From NCBI GenBank assembly GCA_029948255.1, contig JALIZF010001686.1:310001-374000 (forward strand): 64,000 bases of DNA, in the 5' to 3' direction. A model generated the notes under the pieces. That model worked only from the letters and a program-made list of their open reading frames with translations. It did not search any database and had not been told where the DNA came from. The DNA comes from Telmatactis stephensoni (taxonomy: Eukaryota > Cnidaria > Anthozoa > Actiniaria > Isophelliidae). Of this stretch, positions 1 through 21,812 are shown piece by piece; position 1 is the first letter of the stretch, and each line of letters opens with the position of its first letter. A program made the position numbers and the translations under genes.

Positions 1-28
1 TAATCCAATAAACGTCTATTACGTAACA
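1..28 (-). repeat. Gypsy LTR, cut by window edge, next to polypurine tract
   Basis: Bases 1-28 match the end of the LTR at 4748-4862 (shared taatccaataaacgtctatt then acgtaaca). The adjacent tcccccttcc at 29-38 is the complement of a polypurine tract, as expected just inside the 3' LTR of a minus-strand element. Confidence 0.85.
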
Positions 29-236
29 TCCCCCTTCCTTTGAAGTTGAATGATCTAAGACAAATCCTTGTACATTGTACTAATTACTTGAGTTAGTTGA
101 ATTTGTTTAAAAAATGCAAACACTATAAAAAATAAAAATGTTGATCACAGAATGTTCATTACAAAAACAATTATTGTCATGTCCATGTTCTTTAGATTGC
201 ATGTTCGTCCTGAAAACACTTAATGCAAATTAATGT

Positions 237-1956
237 TCACTGCTTAACAAAGTCTTTAAGCCAAGTTGGCTCTCTGGTGGACCTTTTAGGTCTTGAAGCA
301 ACAACAGCTGTTGGTGGTGTGTTAGGTCCTGTTGTGGTTGGATGTTGGATGGCAGTTGGTTGTGTTGCCGATGGTTCACTGCAGGTTACAGCCTTGCTAG
401 GTAACTGTTCAGTGGTTTCCTTCGGTGTAGACGTAGAAGTAGGCATCGTTTGCTGTGGGCTTTTCTGTTGTTTTAGATCTGCTCTGTTTCTACGGTATGT
501 GCCTTCATCCGTCTCTACCTCATACGACCGCTCGTCATATCTCCTAACGACTGCAGCCTTGTCCCAGGCTTTCTTACCAAGGCGAAAATGTCTCAATCCT
601 TACTACATCTCCTCCTTCGAGGGGCGGTAGATCTCGAGCTCCTCTGTTGTAATACTTTGCCTGTTTCAGCTGTTTTGCTCTCGTTTCCCTCTTTACAGAG
701 TCTGGACGTACGGTCTGTGGCATCAGCATCTTTCTAGTTGTTGGAAGCAGCATCTTGCAACACTGTCCCATGAGTCATTGTGCAGGGCTGCTGTCCATAG
801 ACTCTGTTGGCGTGTTGCTGTGTGCCAACAAACCGAGGTGGATGTCTCATTCAGTCTCTTTGGCTTTCTTCAAAAGCCGCTTGGCCTCTTTCACTGCGGC
901 CTCGGCTTTCCTATTGCTCTGTTGGTGTCCCGGACTACCAGGGCAGTGGTCGAAATCCCATGCTGTGGTGGAGGTTTTGAACTTGTCTCAACTGAATTGA
1001 GGACCATTGTCATTGATTACAATGTCTGGAATCCCTTGTTTGGCAAAATGACGTTTCATTTGCCTAATGAAAGTGCTTGCTTTGGTGTCAGGTAGACGGT
1101 CTATTTCCCAGAAATTAGAGAAATAGTCCACAATGACCAGGTAATCTTTGCCATCAATAGTGTACAGATCTGCTCCAATCTTCTCCCATGGGCGGTCTGC
1201 GATTTCGTGGCTCAAAGGGTTTCTTTCTACTGTTTGTCTCCATGGGTGATGCATGCTTCGCACTGGGAGATGCACTGTTTCATGTCTGAGGGCATGCCTG
1301 GCCAAAACAGGCATTCCCTTGCTCGCCTCAGGCACGCGTTTACTCCCATATATGAGCTGTGCAACCGCTGTTTCATGGTTTGGCGCATGGACTTCGGGAT
1401 GAGCAGACGCTCCCCTCTGAACACAAGTCCGTCATACGCACTCAGCTCATATCGATAGCTGTGGTAGGGCGCGACCATAATAGGGAGGTCCTTCTTCTCC
1501 TCTGGCCAACCATACTTTATGACCTCTTTTAGCTGTTGGAAACTATCATCATTAAGCGTGGCTGCCTTCAACTCCTCCAGGCGTTCGTCTGTTATCGGTA
1601 GGTACTTGACTGCATTCACCCTTTCAAACTCGCCTTGGTTGTTCAGGAATGTTGGTAGGAATGCTCGGCTCAGTGTATCCGCCAGGTACATTCCTGGCAG
1701 GCTTGTACACTATGTGGGCGTCGTATTTCTGTACTTTCAGCAGCATTCCCTGGAGCCTTTTTGGTACGCTCCTTAGCGGTAACGCTGTAAGAGGCTTGTG
1801 ATCACTCTCAGCTGTCACACGTCGACCATATACGTATTGGTCGAACTTCTGATGCGTGAAAACCACGGCGAGCATCTCTTTCTCTATTTGTGCGTACCAT
1901 GTTTCTGGATCTGTGAGTGTACGGCTTGCAAAGGCAACGGGCTGCCCATTCTGCAT
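237..1956 (-). pseudogene. Gypsy pol remnant: RNase H and integrase
   Basis: Minus-strand reading pieces at 1956-1624, 1691-1227, 1335-988, 771-574 and 596-237 together give an RNase H segment (AFASRTLTDPE, then AEKE-like QIEKEMLAVV and SDHKPL), an integrase zinc-binding end (CISQCEACI, with the upstream part containing LRRARECLFWPGM), the integrase core (GADLYTIDGKDYLVIVDYFS; INDNGPQFS), and a C-terminal chromatin-facing tail ending DFVKQ. The pieces lie in different frames, so several indels separate them. This is ordinary Ty3/Gypsy polymerase in Gypsy domain order. It is not expressed as a full protein. Confidence 0.88.
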
Positions 1957-2117
1957 CAGAGCTGCCCTCAGCCCTTTATCGCTGGCGTCACACTACACTG
2001 CCAGTTCTTGCTCTGGGTCGTAGTATTTCAGCAATGGTGCAGTGGTCACAAGCTCCTTAACTTTCTCGAAGGCTGCATCATGCTCGTGACACCACTTCCA
2101 CTGAGTTTCTCTGTGCG

Positions 2118-2481
2118 TCAGCTGTTGAATCGGTTCCAGTAATTTGGACAGATGGGGGAGGAACTTTGAAAGAATATTAACAAACCCGCAAAATCGCCTG
2201 ACTGCCTTGACACTGTCTGGTTCATGCTTCTTACCTCCTCTACCTTCTTTGGATCAGGCTTCAGTCCTGCATCCGTGACTAGATGGCCAGTTTCCCTGCA
2301 GCGTTGCAAGAATCGTGCAAGCTTTGTGTTGTGGTCCTCTGTTGGTTCTTCTTCGGTGTCCCCAACTCCATTTATGACCATATAATCATGCACAGTCAGT
2401 AATCCGTCAAGTCGCCACACGATTAGCTCAGTTGGCAGAGCATCGGTCTTTCGTGCGGGAGGTCGTGGGTTCAAGCCCCGG

Positions 2482-2520
<39 letters not shown>

Positions 2521-3480
2521 GGTGCTGCCTTTGTGATTACATCTACAAATGGTTAGACCTTCACGTCTTCTCGGATAAGGACGTTAAACCGTAGGCCCTG
2601 TCTCCCATCCCTTCCTTAACCTGTATATGGGGGACATTAAAGAACCTGTTGAACTATTCGCATAAGAGTAGGGAATTGTCTCCTGGTTCAACAGCCTACC
2701 CCAATTGGAGGCATAACATACTAAAATACTAATTATTCACTCATGATTGTAAGCTGCGCGGCTGCCAATGGTGTCTTAATATGCAGCCCGTAAAGTCCTC
2801 CACTGACTAATGATTGTAAAGTGCATTGAGACAGTTGTGACATGCACTATATAAGTACTCCCATTATTATTTAAGTCTAGCGAGCGCTTGGTTGAGCCTC
2901 TTTTGGAAGATCTCTGACGTAACGCTGACTCCAAACGGTATAGTCGTCTCCAGCGGTACCGTCCAAATGGTGTGTCTAACGTGGTTAGTAGGCTCGACTC
3001 ATGGTCGAGCTGAACGTGCCAGTAGCCGTTTTGTGCATCCACTTTCGTAAACACTTTGGCGCGTGCTAGATCCGGGAGTACATCTTCAATTGCAGTTAGA
3101 GGATATCTTTCCCTTTTTAAGAGCTTTATTCAGCTGCTTCGGATCTAAACACAGTCTCGGTTCTCCCGACTCCTTAGTTGGTTTGTCAACACTAGAACTC
3201 CTAGCTCCGTCAGTCTCTCTAGTTCCGTTTTCAGTTTAGGTTTTACCGCAAACGGTACTCTTCATGACGGTGCTACGACAGGCGGCATTGTTGGGTCTAG
3301 AGTGAGATGCTGTTCGCCCGCTAGTGTCCCCAACTCGCCTTCAAACACGATCTTGTGTTCTTTGACGACTTCTTCGGCGGTTCTCCTTCCATTCTTCTCT
3401 TTCGCCGCGGAGATTGCTTCAAAGTTCTCGCTGTGAACTTTAATCAGGCTCATTTCCTGTATAGTCTCAGCGCCTAGCAA
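2118..3480 (-). pseudogene. Gypsy pol remnant: reverse transcriptase, split by a SINE
   Basis: The segment 3480-3262 is the linker before RT (LTLDPTMPPVVAPS). RT proper begins near 3260; 3054-2870 carries FTKVDAQNGYWHVQLDHES and TPFGRYRW, the A-motif and following region. The frame is then broken by the SINE at about 2414-2872 and resumes at 2410 with DGLLTVHDYMVINGVGD, where the usual Y/F-x-DD box reads VHDY, so a catalytic residue is probably lost. The following stretch (ARFLQRCRETG, KPDPKKVEEV) is typical RT thumb. Confidence 0.85.
2414..2872 (+). repeat. tRNA-derived SINE with Nin-like core
   Basis: The head contains box A (tagctcagttgg, 2424-2435) and box B (ggttcaagccc, 2468-2478) in tRNA-like spacing, with a mispaired anticodon stem, so it is a SINE head and not a working tRNA. 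The body holds ctcggataaggacgttaaac (about 2569-2588), which I recognise as resembling the conserved Nin core of marine invertebrate SINEs. The tail is ctatataagtactcccattatt. A 5-bp direct repeat aagtc flanks it (2409-2413 and 2873-2877), and the Gypsy RT reading frame resumes across it. Confidence 0.78.
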
Positions 3481-3848
3481 CGGAGTCAGCTCTTGCGTGA
3501 CAATTAGAAACTCAACTTCATACTTCCTGTTGTTCTTCGGGTTTACAAGGGTCAGTTGACATGCCCCATCAGGTTTTAATTCTGTCTTGTTCCACTACGT
3601 AGGACTCTTTTTGTTGGCCTTATCTCAGTGTTGTGAATATATTTTCTCGGCAATACATTCATGGCACCGCAGTCAACATGGAACTTGACCTTTTGCGTGC
3701 CTATCATTCATGTTAGCGTAGATCTGTACATTCTCCACGTGCCGCGTTGACTCTGCTGATGGTGACCGATTTTACGGTCACTGTGTAGTTATACTCAGTG
3801 TCACTCGAGTCCTCTGTTTCATCTTCAAGTAGATGTGTTTTCTCTTGC

Positions 3849-4691
3849 CTACACTGTTTTGCGAAATAGGTTCTTTTTGCCACAGGAATTGCATGTTTGA
3901 CCCCACGCTGGACAGTTGTCATGGCCGGCTTTGTGCTTTCGACCACAGTAATTACATGACTTTGTATCCGGTTTCCGTCGAGTGTTATTTGGTTTCCGTT
4001 GTGATGGCGTTGTTTTCGTGGTATTTTTCTCTTTACTATTCCTCGCGGCCTTTATCTTGTGGATTTCTTCAGCTTTGGTTCCTTGATCCATGTCTTTTAT
4101 CTGTTTCGTCGAAACTTCGTCGCTCCTGACGATCTCGATACACTTCTGTAGTGTAAGTTTCGATTGACGCAACAGGCGTTTTCGTGTGTTGGCATCTCTT
4201 ATTCCTAACACAAGCCTGTCTCGTATTAGCGAGTCATGAAGACACACACAGAAATTACACGATTGCGCTAATGTCCTGAGTTCTGCTACATACTTGTCAA
4301 TAGTTTCTCCGTCCTTTTGATCACGACTGTTGAAAACGTATCTCTCGTATGTCTCATTTGTTTCGCCAATCGCGTAAGCGTCGAATTGCTTGAGAATTTC
4401 ATCGAGTTTCCTTCGGTCATCTTCACTCATGTCAAAACTGTTGAAAGTCTTCACGGCTTCTGTTCCAATCGAATATAAGAACAAGGCGACGCGATACTCC
4501 TCTGTCTGCTGGCTTAGCTTTGTTACGATCGCGTAGTTTTGCCATTGCTGTTTGTAAACTTTCCAGTTTACTGCTTTGTTCTTTCCTGTCAAGTTTAGCC
4601 CTGTCGGCGGCTGTATTCCTTGTATTATTGATGGTGGTTGCTGTCGCTCTGCCGCTGCCTCCGCGTCTCCAGATCCTGATGGTTCACCCAT
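3849..4691 (-). pseudogene. Gypsy gag with CCHC zinc knuckle
   Basis: A 280-residue open frame begins with ATG at 4691, just inside the LTR and primer site. It has a retroviral-type capsid region (NWKVYKQQWQNYAI; DGETIDKYVAELRTLAQSC) and a basic linker rich in K, N and T. It ends in a zinc knuckle CNYCGRKHKAGHDNCPAW followed by CNSCGKK. The natural continuation into the protease region (3713-3946) is in another frame, and no clean D-S/T-G protease motif survives. Gag binds and packages element RNA. This copy is intact only for gag. Confidence 0.85.
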
Positions 4692-4747
4692 TGCTCTGAG
4701 ATTTTATCTTCGTGCTAGTTGTGGATACGAATTAACCGCTGCCACCA

Positions 4748-4862
4748 TGTAACGTTCTGTGCTCTCTGACGTCTTTATTGGAACAAAGCATAACAACTAC
4801 AGGATACAATTACATACTGTTGATAATGATATGATAATCCAATAAACGTCTATTACGTAACA
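4748..4862 (-). repeat. Gypsy LTR, 115 bp
   Basis: The block starts tgtaacgttctg and ends attacgtaaca (TG..CA). It is bounded on the left by the primer-site complement ccgctgccacca and matches the LTR end at 1-28. At 115 bp it is short for a Gypsy LTR. Confidence 0.85.
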
Positions 4863-5469
4863 AACGAGACTCGTGATTGGCTCGCTTAATGTTCGTTGTG
4901 TCGATGTTTTGACACCTAGCTTGATGGACTCCAGTTATTAACAAACTTTATTGCTAGCATGACCCGGGGTCAATCTCGTAATTTTTCTTTGAGAGAATGT
5001 TTTGTGAACTAAGGCTATTATTTAACAATATGTTCAATTGGAATGTTTCGAAAGTTTCCTTTTATAGCAGGCAAATCGATGTATGTAACTGGTAGGTTGT
5101 TTTGATTGAAAAATCTGTCTGTGTTTTCATAATCACTGTAAGTGTTGTCATGGCGAAGACAAACACACCAGTGATCATAGAGCCAATCACGAGTCTTGTT
5201 AGAATTGAAAAATGCATCAGCCAATCAGGATCTATTATCTATAATCCTGCTATTTGCTGGGGGTCTCAGAACACGGTTTTGTTCGTTATTTCGCAGACGG
5301 ACTTAACGGAGGAAAAGTCCGGATGTGATGCAGGCTATAAATATAGGGACGTTCTACATTTTAGTTCCTATACAAGTAGCAGAAAATTAAGAATGGTCAC
5401 ACCCTCTTTCTTCTGCAGGAGTAACATTCCTTGCCATTATAACCATGTACAAATACAGCCCATGCTTTA
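4863..5469. other. Presumed ISWI intron, no confident gene
   Basis: No ISWI exon is visible here. A minus-strand open stretch (5018-5224) has no recognised domain. A 21-bp inverted match is notable: aacgagactcgtgattggct at 4863-4882 recurs in reverse near 5171-5192, so a small foldback brackets the stretch beside the Gypsy LTR. Confidence 0.5.
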
Positions 5470-5629
5470 TGAAGGGCCCTCGTTGAAAATGGCCTAAGTG
5501 ACTTGTTTGATGAAGTTTACTGAAACGGTCCAAATTGGTATCAATAGCCTAAATTCTAAGCCAAATATCATTGCCTGAATATTTTGAAAAAAAAACACCA
5601 CTTAGGTTATTTCTTTTGGCAGCCCTTCA
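5470..5629. mobile_element. MITE, TGAAGGGC inverted ends (copy 1)
   Basis: The left end tgaagggccctcgttgaaaa and following ggcctaagtg pair with the right end cacttaggttatttctttt..gcccttca. A second member with the same ends lies at 11067-11214. There is no coding capacity. The family is not assigned. Confidence 0.7.
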
Positions 5630-5715
5630 TGTGAAGTTTACAACCACTTTCCATTTGTCACTGACACAAAATGATATTCCAGCCACTGAGTTTACAAACA
5701 TGTTTTTGTTTGCAG

Positions 5716-15975
<10,260 letters not shown>

Positions 15976-16235
15976 TGAACTCTAATTTGACAAGACGTCT
16001 TCACGGGAAGGGTGAAACGTTTCACGAGTTTGTTAGTTGTGTACATACACTTGTTTTATTCCTACATAAATACCGTAAATGCTGACAATGACATGGAAAA
16101 TAATGAAAATCATGTTTTATTCGCTTCTTTTCTAAATGTGTAAAATCTAGTGAAGCATTGCGGCATAACACAAGCCATTTTTTCAATAAGACTGACAGAT
16201 GAAATATGTAATTGATTTGTATAGCTTCTTCGTTC

Positions 16236-16241
16236 AATAAA
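16236..16241 (+). terminator. Polyadenylation signal of ISWI
   Basis: AATAAA lies about 350 bases after the ISWI stop codon, shortly before the first (AAT)n array, so the host 3' UTR probably ends around 16255-16280. Confidence 0.6.
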
Positions 16242-16281
16242 ATTTCTTGTTTAATTTTATTTGCAAGAGTCATTTATGGTT

Positions 16282-16372
<91 letters not shown>

Positions 16373-16374
<2 letters not shown>

Positions 16375-16806
16375 CAGATAGAAAGATAACTGCGAGACGT
16401 CCAGATATTGTGATCATCGACAAAAGAACAAAGAAGGTTAAACTAATCGATGTGTCTGTACCAGCAGATCGCAGGATAGATGAAAAAGAAAAGGAGAAGA
16501 TTGACAAGTATCAAGAGCTCAGAATAGAACTAGAAAGACTATGGGGAATGAAAACAATGACTGTACCAATTGTAATAGGATCTTTAGGAGCAATTTCAAA
16601 ACAATTCAAAGATCATTTACATAGGCTAGACATCGATAAGATCAGTCTTATAGACATGCAGAAAACTGTACTTCTTGGTACTGCACATATACTGAGAAGA
16701 GTGCTTCAGCTCTCAGGAGCAGGATAGTTCTCGAGCTAGAAGTAATAAGTTACCAGCAATACTACATTTGTAAATCATTATATACCAGTTTGCTGTGAAA
16801 TAAAAG
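16373..16806 (+). mobile_element. RLE-LINE family A, 3' fragment (A1)
   Basis: It starts directly from the array and stays open to TAG at 16725-16727, encoding the restriction-like endonuclease end: RRPDIVIIDKRTKKVKLIDV (P-D and downstream D), then a helical C-terminus. The 3' UTR ends tgtgaaataaaag and runs into the next array. It is nearly identical to the 3' part of the copy at 21812-22713, but has a different 5' truncation point, so it is a separate insertion or deletion. Confidence 0.85.
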
Positions 16807-16886
<80 letters not shown>

Positions 16887-16888
<2 letters not shown>

Positions 16889-17121
16889 AAACTTTATTAT
16901 AGCTTTTTCTTAAATTTACAATTATAAACCTCACTGCTTTCAGGTAGTTTACAATCGTCTACTTGAACCACTTAACTTTAACAACGAATATATAGATATG
17001 TATTTTTGTATATATGCTTTGATTATGGATACAAATACAAAGATATGATAACGAGAAAGAGTGAATAATGTTAATATTTCATCAAGTCTGGTTTATTCCA
17101 TTCCTTGTTCCTTGAGCAGAA
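16887..17121 (-). mobile_element. RLE-LINE family B, 3' fragment (B0)
   Basis: The minus strand reads NKEWNKPDLMKY and stop, then a 3' UTR ending aataaagttttcattatt. Only the last protein residues remain. It is embedded in (AAT)n on both sides. Confidence 0.75.
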
Positions 17122-17208
<87 letters not shown>

Positions 17209-17210
<2 letters not shown>

Positions 17211-18005
17211 AAACTTTATTTTTTTTATGTTTTGTTACATGTACGTGCAATTGTAAATCTCTCTACTTATAGGTGAAATACAATTGGCTACTTGATTAAC
17301 AATATTATCATAAACTAGATACATTCAACATTTACATAAACTTGAAAGAAAGAAAAAAATAAAAATTCCTTAACAATATTTCATTAGTTCTGGATTCGTC
17401 CATGTCTTGTTCTTACAGCAAAATATGTAATACGTAGTTCTGATAGCAATCTTTACAATCGATCTTACGATATACTTTTTAAATTTATCATCGACACCTA
17501 GATCATCCAACATTGTTATAAAGCTTGATGAATCATTGGCAAACACACCTAGAGCACTCACAGAAAGATTTACAAATATCACGTTTTTGAACTGACGTTT
17601 TAAGTTTTTGAAAAGGACTTCGTATTTAACTTTTTTCCGTACAATGTTATTCTAGAGATTTGATTCAAAACCCACTGTTAGTTCAAGAACGTATAATAAA
17701 CCATCAGGTTTGACAAGCAGTAGATCAGGGCGGTATTCATCATCTGTAATTATCGAGGGACTTCTAAAATCAGGTAAATCAGCATAAAGGGATGAGTGGT
17801 TGACAGATTTGAGAGATTTTGCCAAGAAATTTAGAATAGAATCATGCCTCCAGGTGTAACGTCCTTCATCAAGATAATTCTTGCAGCCCGCAACCACATG
17901 GCCAAGAGTTTCAGGGTTTAAACAGAATGTACATTCATGGCTAGATGATAAGCCCCATTTAGCAAGGTTTTTAAGTGTAGGAAGAGTGTTATTTATGTTA
18001 TTTAT

Positions 18006-18006
<1 letters not shown>
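17209..18006 (-). mobile_element. RLE-LINE family B, 3' fragment (B1)
   Basis: The minus strand encodes a zinc-knuckle end (HxxVVAGCKNY), the nuclease core YRPDLLLVKPDGLLYVLELT, and after a frameshift near 17640 VIFVNLSVSALGVF..TTYYIFCCKNKTWTNPELM with a stop near 17370. The 5' end meets (AAT)n at 18007. It is inactive: truncated and frameshifted. Confidence 0.82.
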
Positions 18007-18094
<88 letters not shown>

Positions 18095-18095
<1 letters not shown>

Positions 18096-19000
18096 GAAAC
18101 TTTATTCTATATTTATACAACAATTACAAATCTCTCTACTTACAGGCAATTTGCAATTGACTACTCAAGTGATACATGTATTTATAAATGTAAACGACAA
18201 AATGATTTAGAAAATATATATACATATATATATCAAAATTTCAATAAGTCTGGGTTATTCCATTCTTTGTTTCGACAGCAGAAAAGGTAATACGTTGATC
18301 TGATTGTAATGTTGATAATTTTTTTTACAATATAGTTTTGTTGTTTCTTGTCCTCTAGGCCAAGTTCATTTAACATTTCGATGAAATCAGACGATTGATG
18401 GGAGAATACACCCAAATTAGTACTGATTGAAAGGTTTACAAATTTAACCTGCTGAAAATGATTCTTGTGGTCGATGACAGTCTCGTGATATTTACGTTGT
18501 TTCCGGTCTAAGTTGTTTTGTAGATTTGTTTCAAAGCCAACAGTTAATTCTAGAATATACAAGCACTTATTTGATATGGACAACACTATGTCAGGACGCA
18601 AGCTGTCACCAGTTATGATAGAGGGGCTCGGGAAACCAGGAAGATCGACGTATAGAGTTGAGTTTTTGATGGATGGAAGACTATGAGCAATGAAATTCAG
18701 GACAGAATCATGACGCCTGGAGAAGCGGCCTTCTTGTAGTTAGTGATTACAACCCGCGACAACATGAAGAAGAGATTCAGGCATTAGGCATAGGGAGCAG
18801 TCAGAGTTGGAGGAAATACCCCATTTGACAAGGTTTTTCCGTGTAGGGAGAGTGTTGTTGATGTACCGGATGGTAAAGTTAAAGATGTTTTTCGGCAAGT
18901 TAGACTGTGTGGTGGACCAGATTTTATTAAGTTGTTGCATGGAGTATTTAAGGACATTTGAAAAGAACGATCCTTGATTAGTGAGCTGATTAGTGAGCTG
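18095..19000 (-). mobile_element. RLE-LINE family B, 3' fragment (B2)
   Basis: The minus strand gives a CCHC knuckle (CSLCLMPESLLHVVAGCNH), a stop near 18740, then RPDIVLSISNKCLYILELTV and TYYLFCCRNKEWNNPDLLKF. It is the same family as B1 and clearly diverged. 5' truncated at the (AAT)n array, with a short doubled tgattagtgagc at its 5' border. Confidence 0.82.
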
Positions 19001-19114
<114 letters not shown>

Positions 19115-19130
19115 TATTATTATTATTATT

Positions 19131-20252
19131 GGTAAAGCAGCTGAGAGCGTACAACACGTTCTTTCCGCATGCAGCACCCTAGCTCAAAGTAAGTACCTTG
19201 TAAGACACAACGCAGCCCTAAAGATTCTGTTCTTCGAATTGCTTAAAGATCTGGACCTAATAGAAACCATCCCGCCTTGGTATTCGCCTGTAAAACCTAA
19301 GCCAGAATACCAGAATGACAGAGCCCAAGCACTATGGGATATCCCACTCTTTGCGGAAAATACTGAGGTGAGGTCCAACCGTATCGACGCACGCATCGTG
19401 GATAAGAAAGAAAAAAGAGTCATTCTCTTAGAAATGAGTTGTCCGTGGCTTGAAAATCGAGAGGAGAAGCAAGCAGAAAAATCATCGAAATATGCACCGT
19501 TGAGATGGGAGTTAAAGAAGAGATACCCTGATTATGAAGTCAAACAATATAACATCATTATCGACGTCCTGGGAGGATATTCACGAGAACTGTTTGACAC
19601 TGTTAAAGAGTTACTTGGAGTTAAGAGAACAAAGGATGTATTATTTCGCATGCAGAAGTCAATCATCTCTAGCAGTTTGAACATTGCAAGAACTTTCAAG
19701 ATTCAGACATTGTAAAAGGGACACCATATCGCAAGAATCTCTAGGATTCAAACTTTGTTGAAAGATAAACATTAGCTGATAAAGACTGTATTTTTTTTTA
19801 AGATGTAATTTATTTTTTTTGACACTTTTCAATTAATTAGTTATTAACTATTAGTAATTTGAATAGCCTATTTTTACACATTAGGATTGATATCAATTTC
19901 CTTTTCCTTGAATTGGCAATGATCTTATAAGTCTAATTAGGGCTTCCTTTGAGGACCTATAGGTGATACACCTATCTAAGTCTAGCATAGTAATTGTCTA
20001 CATCGATACAATTAAGATTAATATCGGTTTCCTTTATCTTTTTGAAGTGGCAACGTTCTGATGAAGTGGGAAACTCCAGTTATTACACACCTCTAACTTT
20101 ATTGAAAATTAGATCATAGTGATATATATAACATTAGCTTAGGACTAGTATCTTTTAGTACATAGGTTTTAAATTTTCCCACAGCATGTAGGTTACGTAT
20201 ACCACGCCCTACAGTACTGTTTAAGTAGTTTGCATATGGATGTATTTACTGC
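19131..20252 (+). mobile_element. RLE-LINE family A2, 5'-truncated copy
   Basis: It starts at the array inside the zinc knuckle ([15 protein letters not shown]) and stays open to TAA after FKIQTL near 19715. Its coding part and 3' UTR are almost identical to 24758-25881 of the longer copy, with only a few substitutions and homopolymer differences. It is therefore a recent insertion or duplication. Confidence 0.85.
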
Positions 20253-20253
20253 A

Positions 20254-20298
<45 letters not shown>

Positions 20299-21725
20299 TT
20301 TTTTTTTTTTTTTTTTTTTTAAATAAAATATAATAACTTTTATTTAAATCTATAAAACCAATCTAGTAACATTCTAATGTAAGTAAATCTAAATTATCTT
20401 AATTATCCTATTTTGTTAAAAAAAACTGTAAAACATGATATATTGCAAAATAGATATTCTCTGCTATATAATTTTCGGATATTATGTAGTAAATATTGAT
20501 AATAGTAATTCATATTAAGATAACCAAAATAAAACAAAAAAACGATAAAAATATGCTAAAAATATTATGCTAAAAATATATATACTTATAAATACTATAT
20601 ATATACCATATACATGGTATAAAATGAAAAATGTTCTAGTTAATTAATTTTGGCAACAGACGATTCTATATCAAAGTCAATGTCTCTAATGTTCAAATTG
20701 GAACGTTTTACTGTCCTTGAACCTCTCAAGCATAGAAGAGCTGATCGTAGAATAGAGAAGGATACTTTCGCTCTAATCCAGCAAATTGTTACTGCATAAT
20801 CTTCCCCCTTCTTGTTGGCTATCAACTCGGCTAACCTGCTGTGGTATCTCTTACATTCATCTGCCATGCCTCCAAGGCTCGTAAATACCAGTGGGGTAAA
20901 TGTTCCTTGTTCTACTTCCATGACACGTCTTGCATACATGCGCTTTTTTTCGTTTTCATGTTGGCGATATATTTGTTGTGGGTTCAGGTCTTTATAAGAT
21001 TCTGCATGTGGGTGACACACCCGTATATCAAAAAATGCAGACCTTTGCCTTTCCCAAAACCCTCTTGCGTGGACGTCAAGACGAGCATCAGGGGCTATGT
21101 TGGAACCTCTATTTAGCTCTTCCCCATTGATCGTTTGTAAAACAGGCTCTACTTCAACATCATTACAAACGATGTTCAACAGCTCTGCCTCCAGATCTCT
21201 TAGCTCGTTATGGCGTTGGATGATAAAACCACCACGTTTGCATATCATAGCGTGATCCACGTTGAACGGAGCACCACATACACAAGTCGAGGGGATATCG
21301 TCGATGGGCCAATCGTATCTTAACTTGACTGCATCTCTGAATTCCCTTTTATTCAAGTTGAAATCCATATCCTTGATGGGTATTACTGTTAGCCAATTGG
21401 ATGCACCCTTTTCAGTGGCCATAAGCAAAGCTCTCTTAGATTTCTTTGGTAGTTGATCCTTCAAGCTCTCTTCACGTGCACGCAGGGCATCATCTTTTTC
21501 CTTACGAACCTTATGATGTAATGACCTATTTAAAGCCTCCTCGGGTAGCTCGTGCATTTGAGTGAATATTCGCTCAGTTAATGGTGCGGTTGTCTTGACA
21601 GATGCTGCAAACTCTAAGGCAGCATCCTGACAAGGGTTGGTGAATCCCATTCCTCCCATCCGTACTGGCAAAGACAGAAGTTCTCGCTCGCTCTGTGTAC
21701 AGCTATGTTCTGTTATAGATGGTAT
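20299..21725 (-). mobile_element. RLE-LINE family C, 5'-truncated copy
   Basis: A 362-residue minus-strand frame (21728-20640) carries a zinc knuckle [20 protein letters not shown], then [20 protein letters not shown] and [15 protein letters not shown], which look like a P-D..D/E nuclease fold, and a conserved CLRGSR near the end. The 3' UTR is long and ends in a 23-base A tract (T on plus) next to (AAT)n. I recognise the family as a metazoan non-LTR element tail but cannot name the clade. Confidence 0.75.
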
Positions 21726-21726
21726 C

Positions 21727-21811
<85 letters not shown>

Positions 21812-21812
<1 letters not shown>

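Larger units (their letters stand above)
1..4862 (-). mobile_element. Decayed Gypsy-type LTR retrotransposon
   Basis: On the minus strand the order is LTR, primer site, gag, protease remnant, RT, RNase H, integrase, polypurine tract, LTR, which is the Ty3/Gypsy order. Right LTR copy is 4748-4862 (begins tgtaacg, ends gtaaca). Inside it, minus-strand TGGTGGCAGCGG is a plausible primer binding site. The same LTR end recurs at 1-28, preceded on the minus strand by the purine tract aaggggga (29-36), so the window cuts this LTR. The coding region is split by stops and frameshifts and by a SINE, so it is inactive. It lies upstream of the first visible ISWI exon, probably in an ISWI intron. Confidence 0.9.

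Noticed and set aside
223..630. Plus-strand ORF of 135 residues
   Set aside because: It is the antisense shadow of the Gypsy integrase tail.
2420..2490. Functional tRNA gene
   Set aside because: The anticodon stem does not pair and the sequence continues into a SINE body with flanking duplication.
5018..5224. Minus-strand ORF of 68 residues; another frame there looks like a membrane helix
   Set aside because: No recognisable domain, no splice signals that link it to other exons; kept only as a note on the gap.
16212..16934. ORFs with long poly-N, poly-I or poly-L runs
   Set aside because: These are translations of (AAT)n arrays.
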